DNA from: Cladophialophora immunda
Lineage: Eukaryota > Ascomycota > Eurotiomycetes > Chaetothyriales > Herpotrichiellaceae
Direction of reading: 5' to 3'
NCBI RefSeq assembly: GCF_000835495.1
Contig: NW_015622542.1
Span: 1,014,485-1,078,484 of the forward strand
DNA: 64,000 bases
Under the pieces are notes generated by a model that ran no database searches, was not told the origin of the DNA, and saw only the letters and a program-made list of their open reading frames with translations. Made by a program: the position numbers and the translations under genes. How positions within the stretch are numbered: the first letter of the stretch is position 1; every line of letters begins with the position of its first letter. This document shows positions 56,381-64,000 of this stretch, one piece after another.

Positions 56381-56947
56381 ATGTCTCTCAAGGACGGTAT
56401 TCTTTCATGATTTGGCCTAAGACGTGACAGCATGGCAGCACTGACGTATCAATCCAGACGCCTTTCCTTCCTCCGTGGCCTTTGATGCCATCAATGAATC
56501 CCTCGCCTCCAATGACGCCGAACGGAAAACTGCCGTCAAGCAAGGGGGCGCCGTCTTCACCTTCAAGCTGAAGAATAGCAGTGGGAAGGAAGAGGCATGG
56601 TATATTGATCTCAAAGAGACTGGAACGGTCGGCAAGGGCGAAGCCCCTGAAGGCAAGAAGGCTGATGGTTAGTTTCACACATTTACCATTTGAAGAGAGG
56701 GCGGCAAGGACTAAGCGGGCAATAGTGACACTCCTGCTCTCCGACGAGAACTTTGGCAAATTGATCACCGGCAAGTCGAAGGCTCAGACGCTATTTATGA
56801 GTGGCAAGCTGAAGGTCAAGGGAAACGTCATGAAAGGTAAACCAGTCGGCCCTGGACGGCGAGGACGAAGAGCTGACGGGCGCAACAGCAACGAAAATGG
56901 AGCCTATCCTCGCGAAAGCTGGCGGTGCTGCCAAAGCCAAACTATAG
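56381..56947 (+). CDS. SCP2 sterol-carrier-domain protein with PTS1 tail (131 aa, 4 exons)
   Basis: A small lipid-binding protein of the SCP2 family, thought to shuttle or present acyl-CoA and other lipids in peroxisomes. Exons are 56381-56396, 56458-56667, 56726-56836 and 56889-56947. The spliced protein runs MSLKDDAFPSSVAFDAINES, then the sheet GGAVFTFKLKNSSGKEEAWY, then TLLLSDENFGKLITGKSKAQ and LFMSGKLKVKGNVMKATKM, all canonical. It ends AKAGGAAKAKL: the last three residues Ala-Lys-Leu are a standard peroxisomal PTS1. The first exon is only 16 coding bases; the phase fits all four exons. The last exon exists solely to supply the C-terminal helix and the PTS1, so retaining intron 3 would remove the signal. 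Confidence 0.93.
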
Positions 56948-57053
56948 ATGTGACAATATTCAAAGCAGATGCCCAAAATACTACCGGAATTTTGAAAAGC
57001 ACACCCCATCCTCAGAATAACGGACCACGGGGGACGACAGGCTCGGATGTGGA

Positions 57054-58025
57054 TCATTCAAAGTACACATGGCTGGATTGTGCACACAGATCTCTTTCCG
57101 CGCTGTTGCTCTTCAGCACAATGCATGGGTCGGCCTTGGTGGCTTTGACCTGCTTGCCATCCACCTTTTTGCTCCCCCTGAGCACCTCGACCACGCTTCC
57201 TTCTGTCCAGGCTGACGTCGTCTTCCAATAGGCTCTCTGCCCTTCTTTTGGCGGCCTCGACTTCGAAGCGGGCTGAGCTGGCGCGTCCACCCTACCAAGC
57301 ACTGAGACGGATGTGCCGTTCCGTTGAATTTTGGGCGTTCCGGTCTGATCCTTCTGTTTCTTCTTTGGATGATCGGCTGCTTCTCCGTCTATCGCGTCTT
57401 GACCACGAACGCGGTTCTGACCGGGCTTTTGGGATGCCTGCCCTCGCTTGGTGTGATTACTGGGGTGTTCCTGCTGCTGAGGGTCTGGGTCAGACTGCAT
57501 GGTTTCATTGTTCCCCTGTTTGTTCGAGAGACTTTGCGTTTCCTGCTTGCCGTCTTCTTTTGTCGCTTTCGGTTCCTCCTTCTTCTCATGGACGACTTCC
57601 CCTTCGTCGTTGGCTTTCTCCCTATCAGACTTTGCTCGCGGGGTGTTTTGTACAAACTGCTTGCCCTGCATGCTTCCTTCTTGCTTTTTCTGGTCCGTCT
57701 GCTCCTTTTCCTTCTCACTCATATCTTTCCAGGCCCTCTTCGGTCTGCCGTTCCTCCTCTGTCCACTTGGTCAAATGCTTATGAGATTCGCCCTGGTCTC
57801 TTTTATCAGTCTTGTAGCCACCACCCCGGCTTTTGTACTCTCTGGCCATCATTTGAGCCTGAAGACACGGGTTAATCTACAGTCCTCAAGCGAGAAAGCG
57901 GCCTTGATAGGTACTTTGCGAGCCGACCACTGTCCGGGAGCGCCACCCTCATCAGATTGTTGGATGTCTTCCTTGACCTCATCTCGGAGCTTAGGGTCGG
58001 TGTATTTGTCCTTTGAAGAGGGCAT
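57054..58025 (-). pseudogene. Frame-broken Hva1/TUDOR-like gene
   Basis: Two adjacent frames together look like one family. Exon 1 (58025-57915) starts MPSSKDKYTDPKLRDEVKED and continues through a normal 56-bp intron (57914-57859) into AQMMAREYKSRGGGYKTDKR and HLTKWTEEERQTEEG, then reaches a stop at 57717-57715. The next frame, overlapping by a few bases, reads RPKRAWKDMSEKEKEQTDQ and runs to 57054. In relatives I recall, WTEEEWQTKEG and PKKAWEEMSEKEKE lie in one frame about 20 residues apart, so a frame-shifting deletion near 57728 is likely. The C-terminal part (SVVEVLRGSKKVDGKQVKAT, then VVLKSNS-like IVLKSNS) resembles the Hva1 TUDOR module. It could be dead, a recent change, an assembly error, or two shorter products. 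It is convergent with the SCP2 gene. Confidence 0.6.
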
Positions 58026-60171
58026 TTCTGCAGAAGATCCTGGTCGAATGATATCCTTGATAGGTCGCTGGATTGAGAGAGGGACTCGGCGTATTTGGAT
58101 TCGGATACACTCTGAACCACCTCGTAGTCTTCCCAGGTGCACATGCCACCAGGCACACGCACAGCATCGCGCCCAGGGGGTTTGTGGTAGCTTTCATAGG
58201 TATCTGAAATGTAGGCGTCATGAATCTAGACATTCGAGTGCCTCTCGTAGCCGAGTTTGTGATACCTGGTACGCAGCATGTGGTGCATGATATCACTGCT
58301 TTTGAATCGCGTGCCCAGCATGGCCCCCGATGTTCCGAGGTTGAATTCTTGGGCTCCTGGCATCGCAGGTCCAGCCACATGGCCATCCATTTTCCTTTTA
58401 CTCTTTTGGTGCTTTGCACTTCGTGTTTTGTGCCCATGGCTTTTAAGCCGAGGATTCAGGCCTACGCCGACTACGCTCATGGATTCTATAAGGATATGAA
58501 GCTCCCTCTGTTTTGTGGCGTGGGCAAATTGTGGACAGTCAGTTCCGACGGGCTTTGGCCTACAGTCTGATCTGTAGAACTTCACATCTCAATGTTGATA
58601 TTGTGGACCACACAGACGCTCCTACTATGCTCAGCCTCTACAGCATGCCTCAACTTGAGATTTCTCACCCTCAGCTCTCTTTGGTCAGGGACAAGAGAAG
58701 GATTGATTGAGCAGCCGCCAGAAATCATGCAGTTGGTCTTGCAAGAACCGTCTCTTCCCTTCAAGTTGCGCTCATCCAGTCATGTCTCTGTTCCTTCAGT
58801 CTCAAGATGATTGCGGCTGTTCTGAAGACTGCAGATTGCACATGAAAAGCCGCGCTGCAGATCAGGCCTCTGCATCTACCTTGTGCGGGTCCTACACGAA
58901 TAGCCTTGCAACCACTTTCATACAAGATACTCCTAGCCGCTTGATGCCGGCCAGCAAACCTCAGGTGATGCAAAAGGGGGATACAAAGACCCAAAACCAC
59001 TGCCGAACACACGGCGCGACAACCATTGCTGAGGGAGAGGAGGTGAAATTTTCCTACCAAGGTTAATGACATACCTGGAGGTTTCAGCAGGGAGCAACCC
59101 ATGCACCACCCCTCCCATCCGGCGACCTCAAGACTTTCCCGATATCGAAATCACCATCACCGGATGACCAAACCGCTTGAGCAGAGCTGCACCCTGAGTC
59201 CTGACTGGAAGGCGTTGGAGCCTCGATTGTGGGCCTCCGATCCGTGTTCGAAACGCCATCACATCGACGAGCTCTGGTGGCTCTGGTCATCAGGTGAAGC
59301 ACTTCCATATCGGCAATTCGCAAACCCCTCCTTTTGTTTCGCTTCAAGAAGGACCGCTAACAGCCTAAAATTTCCAGAATCGGGATTTGCATATCTGGTC
59401 TGGGGGGTTCTTGACGCTGACACAGATTCGCCGATTAGATTCGGATTATGGAAGAGCAAAACAAGCCTTACCGAAAATGCCATTTGCAAAGCACCACACG
59501 TGCAGAACCCCTCGCGACGGGATCGCCGACTTTGGGCTGGAGAGCTGCCACGATAGGTCATTCCAACAGCCGGTGAGCCTAACGCTGCAGGGCGTTCAGC
59601 AGGAACAAGCCAATCCAACCTATGAGCGATGTCCAGCGCACGGACCAGAGACGCCCAGCCAATACAATTGAGAGTTGGACAAACACTGGATCGGGTATGG
59701 CTGGTTGAGCAATGCCACACTTTAGGTAAGCCAATGCGGCTGGCCTGGGTGAACTTGGGGATCAAGGACGCACACCTGGCGAGGCAGTTCTATTACTCAA
59801 TGGCTAGAACCTGTACGGCTACTTGGTCTTGGAACTACGAGACTCGAGGGGTCACACCAGAAGAAACTCATATTACAGGCCGCCTTTCCCCACCTGCGAA
59901 CAGAATGGGAAGCAGCACTATCGCTGCCTTCGCAGATCTGGTAATTTGCTCTTGCAAGGCTGCGCGATGATCAAACGCGGGACTCTCCAATGTTCCCGCC
60001 AGGAAACAGATGAACTCATGGATCTCAGCCGGGCAAGCAGGTCGCTCTTTCTATATAGAAGGAGTCTGGGAATGAAGAGTTGTCAATCAATCCTGCTAGC
60101 TGGAACGCATCAATTGCGTTGGCCATACAATCTCAAACGCTACCAGTCAAACTTTCCCATCTGTCGACGAC
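58026..60171. other. Intergenic, about 2.1 kb
   Basis: Divergent region between the Hva1-like gene (-) and the transcription-factor-domain gene (+). Many short frames on both strands but no recognisable domain, no repeat structure and no phase-consistent exons. It may contain gene debris, but I could not support any. Confidence 0.45.
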
Positions 60172-61781
60172 ATGAAGAACAGAAACCCATCCTGGGGATC
60201 CGTCAGGTCCAAGCTGACCCAGGAAGGCTACATGTACAGGATGAAGCTCGGAAATCCTGCGCCGAACGCCAGTAGCCAACCTGCGAACCGTCGTCACTCG
60301 TCGTCCGCCTCGTCGTCGTCGGTGAATGCACCATCTTCCATTCCGACGGACTCTGTCCCTTCTAGATCGGGTGTAAATGACACAGTCGCAGACGGCGGTA
60401 GCGCCGCCTTCCAGACTGTCATCGAACTCCTGGAGCACTGGAATCTTGGTGATAACTTCAGGAGGGACCACGACCTGGACCCGAATTCCACGTTTGAATT
60501 CTGTGAGTCGTGTCTCTCTGAGTAATTCTGTCCCTGCTAATTCTCATCCGGTAGTGTTCCAGTGCTATGCACCTTTTGTTATACACCGTCGCCATAGAAC
60601 GATCCTCTTTGAGCCTGGTGACTTCCTCGATGGGCTCATGCTCCACGATAGCATGGTCGCAAATGCTGTCCTAGTTTGGGCGGCAGACATGCGAGAACGA
60701 TTCGGGACGGGCACACAGGGTGCGAGGGACGTGCTTTTGTCACAGCGAAACGATGTCATCAGAGAGCTCCGGGAGAGGATCTCTTCCACAGAGACATGTG
60801 CCTCCGACGCTGTTATGATGACAATCCTTCTGCTGGTTGGAACTGAGGTAAGATATTCTGTGTTATGTTTATGCTCTGCTAATAACAGACTCAGCTTCTC
60901 CACGACAATATTGATGCAATGGGGACTCACCTCGGTGCCTTACGGCACATCATCCAAATCAGGGGTGGAATGGATAGCCCATCACTGAGCAAATGGGTGA
61001 AGATCCCGCTTCTCCAGTAAGGACTGCGCCGTGCCTGGCTCAGGCCATGCCATTGCTGATAAATCCAAGGTTCGAAAATTTCCTGAACTACCGACACTTT
61101 GACCATGTCAAGAGTTCCAGCTTCGAGGGTATATCGCCAATGGGTGAAGTCCCTCACCACCAACCTTTGCCGGTAGCCCGTGCTCGTCTGGCTAAGTTGC
61201 CTCCTGGGTTCACCGAACTGTTTCGCAGCACTCCTGTCAAGGTACAGGTCGTGAATCTTGTGGAAAGAATGGCCCAATGGGCTCTGCAGCTTGCCGATCT
61301 TTCCGAGGCAGGAGCAGATGGGGAACAGACTGCAGCAGTCGTGCATGCAATGACGTTGGATGCATTCCGGGCCTTTGACTTGCTCCAACAAGACCAGCTC
61401 GAGGAGATGGAGCGGTTGTTGGTCATCGGCTTGTTTTCCTTTTGCATCTTCATGAACGGTGAGGCGATCTACTCGGTGATGGAATGGGCTCAACGACTTC
61501 ACTGCATGGCCCTTGTTGGCAAACCTATCGCCCCAATCACGAATGAGGGTCGCGCAAGCATGATCTGGGTTGCCGCCATGTTGATGGCGACGGGAGGAGA
61601 TGGCTCTCCAGCGTGGCAGTTGGGAAGGCGAATCAACAGCGCATGCAGTGTTGCGGATGCTGGCTTACAGGTCATTCTCCAAACAAGTCAGAGATATTTT
61701 TGGGATCAAGATCTGACCACGAGACTGAGTGGCGGCACAATGGGAAGCATGCATGGCAATTTCTTCGGAGATGGGGTATGA
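60172..61781 (+). CDS. Fungal-specific transcription-factor-domain protein without zinc cluster (487 aa, 4 exons)
   Basis: A protein with the helical regulatory domain common to C-terminal parts of Zn2Cys6 regulators (Fungal_trans_2 type). Exons: 60172-60502, 60555-60847, 60889-61016, 61070-61781. The N-terminus is a short basic and Ser-rich region (NRNPSWGSVRSKLTQEGYMY, RRHSSSASSSS) with no six-cysteine cluster. The domain includes VFQCYAPFVIHRRHRTILFE and LLHDNIDAMGTHLGALRHII followed by QIRGGMDS, the hallmark GL..LI..RGG pattern, and YRHFDHVKSSSFEG. The third exon may start at 60895 instead of 60889 without changing the frame. It could be a regulator whose DNA-binding exon was lost, or a co-regulator without DNA binding. 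Upstream sequence was checked by eye for a CxxC exon; none found. Confidence 0.72.
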
Positions 61782-62439
61782 TTCGGGCAAGTGGATGCAA
61801 TCTCTGGCATTGACCGACCTAGGACTGTGGCATTTGGAATAGCGGGTATGAGGGACGTTCGATTCATTATCTATTCATTATCTATTCATTATACCTTAGT
61901 AGTGCAGCTGTTGTTAGAACGAAAGTGGCATAATCAGCCTGGGAATCCATTCGCACACGTCACCGGAGGCCAAATTTCCGCCTCAACGTCCCGCCATCTC
62001 AATCTCCATGCGCGCAGGAAGCAGTAGTGAAGCCACGGGTGGTTCTTTGCAAATGGGTGCCTTTTTCTTTTCGAGAAGGTTGATGAAGTGGAAATGGGTT
62101 TGGATTACCGATTGGCCACACAGCAAGCCAGCAGAAAGGCAGAGGGCTAAATATATATCTTTGCCCCGGAAAGAGGCCGCGCGAGCTGGACGGTTTCCCG
62201 GGTGAGAAAAGTTGATGCCAGAACCCGAGGATCTTGGCTCTTTTCTGACTTGTCGAATTGCTCGGTGGCGGCCCCTTGTGACAATAATGGCAGAAAGCGG
62301 TGTCTTGATGACAGGCGTCTAGTAGTCTGCTTGATTGTTGGTTGAGAGGCGAGACTGCTGAGAGACAGCCTCGCATGCCCTATCTTGGCCACATGGCAAG
62401 GCTGTGGCAACCGCGGCAGGTTAAGCGTGTAGTCATACT

Positions 62440-62530
62440 CCAGGCCACTAATCCACTAACTATTTAGGTGGCCAACATCACTAACTGCCCTCCTACTAGC
62501 ACCCACTAAGGAGTTAGTGGGCAGCATAAC
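62440..62530. repeat. ACTAA-rich segment with perfect hairpin
   Basis: CACTAA/ACTAAC words recur four or five times within about 80 bp. At 62502-62521 CCCACTAA is followed by GGAG and the exact complement TTAGTGGG, forming an 8-bp stem with a 4-base loop. The 15-mer ACTAGCACCCACTAA at 62495-62509 has a one-mismatch copy at 23611-23625. Looks like a degenerate repeat family; type unknown. Confidence 0.5.
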
Positions 62531-63386
62531 TCGCCCACCATCACTCCCTGGGATCTTCCCTCCATCCACCCCCCGGTCTCCCCCCTTCCTTCTTCTTGCC
62601 TGTCAGTCTCTCGACGCGTTACGAGAACTCGAGCTAGGGCGCTTCCCTCCAGTCTCCACGAACCCACCTGTCTCCGTCCTTCCTCTGCGACGGCTTCAGA
62701 GCTAGCCATCAACAAACTGCACCAAAATCTATTTTCAACCTTGAGCTTTTCCCAACTCTGGCTTTGTCGGGGTATTGCCTAGGTACGTCGTACGCAAGCA
62801 GTTCTGTGGATCGAGGGTCGATAAAGGGCATTTTTTCTTTTTCCCGTTCTCTACCGGCTAGTCTGCGATGTGGTCCAGAAGGATTCAGGAGTTCAGGGTG
62901 GTGGTGGTGGTGATGTGATGGTCTCGTTCTGATACGGGAGATGCGGTTCGTGTTTCCAATGCGTTTCGTCCACCACGCATCCCCTCCTGAGCAACGGGCC
63001 AAACAGGCGCTTGCTCTGGTCCAATCTATCCCCTGGACCTTGTCACCACCGCTAACCGCCTTGGGCCACAACTTCGGAGAATCGACGCGGCACAGCTAGG
63101 CTCATTGATCCTTCGACTTTCCTTTGCCTCATTCTCCTTTCTAATCGACCCGTGTACCCAACCGGGACTTTCAAAACGTCAAGAGTCTGGAAGTTGCCAG
63201 GGCACAAGGAGGTTGCGCGTCGGCCAGATTCCCGTCTGTGCTCCCCACTCTCGCCATGGCCCATATTTGCCATTCGCCGCCCAGGAACCCGAGTCAGGCT
63301 GCTCAAACAGTCCCTGTTTGGCTAATTTTGGCCAATCCATGGCTGTTCCCTGTGCCGGTATTCCCCTGGCCACATCTCGAGTGGGA

Positions 63387-63393
63387 TATAAAG
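63387..63393 (+). promoter_or_regulatory. TATA-like box of the cupredoxin-like gene
   Basis: TATAAAG, 184 bp before the start codon at 63577, after a C-rich region. Position and consensus only. Confidence 0.35.
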
Positions 63394-63576
63394 AGTTGAG
63401 AAACTTCCGGGTTGTGGAAGAGGCTCTTTCTTCACCTCTCCAACGCCCATCCCAACGAGTCTCTGAAAAGTTAAACCTGCTTTACATTTTATCCTCTCTC
63501 TAGCAAAGCTATAGTGATCAAGCACCGACCTCCTCCACCCGTGACAGACGTCCATACCATATACACACCTCACAAA

Positions 63577-64000
63577 ATGCCGTCCCTACTTTCTTCAACG
63601 ACCCTCATCTTCGGTGTGCTGGCCACATCCGTTCTCGCCAACCCCCAATACGACTACGGCGGTTCTTCTGGCTCGTCGTCTTCTATGTCGTCAGCCAGTG
63701 CGACTGCAGCCGCCGCAGCCTCTACAGCCTCCAACATTCACTCCGTCAAGGTCGGACCCGCCCTCACATTCACACCAGACACCGTCACCGCTGCAGAGGG
63801 CGACTGGGTTGAGTTCACCTTTGGTGCTGGTCACAGTGTTGCAGAGAGTTCATTCGCCGCCCCTTGCGTACCAATCAGTGGTAGCGCCGGTGTGTACTCA
63901 GGATTCCCCAACGACGGCGATGTTTGGCGGATCCAGATCAACAGCACCGATCCTCTGTGGCTGTACTGCTCCGCCACTGGTCACTGTGAGGGTGGAATGG
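63577..64000 (+). CDS. Secreted cupredoxin-like Ser-rich protein, 5' part only
   Basis: The gene runs off the window end. The first ~20 residues are a signal peptide (LLSSTTLIFGVLATSVLA core). A Ser/Ala-rich linker (SSGSSSSMSSASATAAAAAS region) leads to a single cupredoxin-type domain, VGPALTFTPDTVTAAEGDWV, FTFGAGHSVAESSFAAPC. All type-1 copper ligands expected in this family are in order: the His in GAGHSV and then Cys, His and Met in YCSATGHCEGGM at the window edge. Such proteins in fungi are extracellular, often linked to the wall by a GPI anchor after a Ser-rich tail; the tail lies outside the window. Copper binding is inferred from the ligands. Confidence 0.85.
   Translation, partial: MPSLLSSTTLIFGVLATSVLANPQYDYGGSSGSSSSMSSASATAAAAASTASNIHSVKVGPALTFTPDTVTAAEGDWVEFTFGAGHSVAESSFAAPCVPISGSAGVYSGFPNDGDVWRIQINSTDPLWLYCSATGHCEGGM

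Larger units (their letters stand above)
61782..63576. other. Intergenic, about 1.8 kb, with hairpin repeat
   Basis: Downstream of the transcription-factor-domain gene and upstream of the cupredoxin gene. Features: a triplicated TATTCATTA-type unit at about 61868-61893, an ACTAA-rich segment with a perfect hairpin at 62502-62521, and a GGT run near 62898-62912. C-rich promoter-like sequence and a TATAAAG at 63387 precede the cupredoxin gene. No gene supported in between. Confidence 0.5.

Overview
This window is nuclear DNA from a filamentous ascomycete (Pezizomycotina). The evidence is genes with short 48-120 bp GT-AG introns carrying CTAAC/CTGAC-type branch sites, intergenic spaces of 0.1-3.6 kb, no operons, and fungal-only families such as Ssu1/TDT transporters, Ccc2, Rax1-type RGS proteins, Ssh4 and class II cAMP phosphodiesterase. 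The proteins look closest to what I know from Eurotiomycetes, but I cannot fix the class or species from sequence alone. I see no rRNA, tRNA, CRISPR array or intact transposon.

Layout. 0.4-8.9 kb: a Nudix hydrolase, a PAP2 lipid phosphatase (-), a small conserved protein (-), an SDR reductase ending in a peroxisomal-type SKI tail, and an Ssh4-like Rsp5 adaptor. 10-14.9 kb: PDE1-type cAMP phosphodiesterase, a DUF4267-like membrane protein (-), and a His-rich cupin. 15.6-23.4 kb: two secreted type-B carboxylesterases and an Ssu1-like transporter (-). 24-31 kb: a CxxC protein (-), RAD1 (-), a small membrane protein (-) only 94 bp from GCN5 (+), and a Rax1-type RGS membrane protein. 32-37.7 kb: CSN7 (-) divergent from the copper pump CCC2 (+). 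38-47.1 kb, accessory-looking: an MFS exporter (-), a 3.6 kb gene-poor stretch with possible gene debris, a GMC oxidoreductase (+), and an HD-domain hydrolase (-). 48.7-57 kb: an unknown five-exon gene (-), a secreted aldo-keto reductase (+), UBE2C-type E2 (-) divergent from CHK1 (+), and an SCP2 protein with a peroxisomal AKL tail (+). 57-64 kb: a frame-broken Hva1/TUDOR-like gene (-), a fungal transcription-factor-domain protein without a visible zinc cluster (+), and the start of a secreted cupredoxin-like protein (+) cut by the window edge.

How they fit together. Most genes are housekeeping or regulatory: RAD1 and CHK1 act at opposite ends of the DNA-damage checkpoint; UBE2C serves the APC/C; CSN7 regulates cullin ligases; GCN5 acetylates histones in SAGA. 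Two proteins carry PTS1-like peroxisome tails. The esterases, GMC oxidase, HD hydrolase and aldo-keto reductase are more GC-rich at third positions than the housekeeping genes and look like accessory metabolism. I found no convincing new multi-gene system. The most informative oddities are the frame-broken Hva1-like gene, two in-frame introns that could be retained, the 94-bp divergent promoter, a shared degenerate repeat at 23.6 and 62.5 kb, and the possible coding relic near 43.6-44.1 kb. All exon boundaries were predicted by eye from splice consensus, reading phase and family conservation; none is supported by transcript data.
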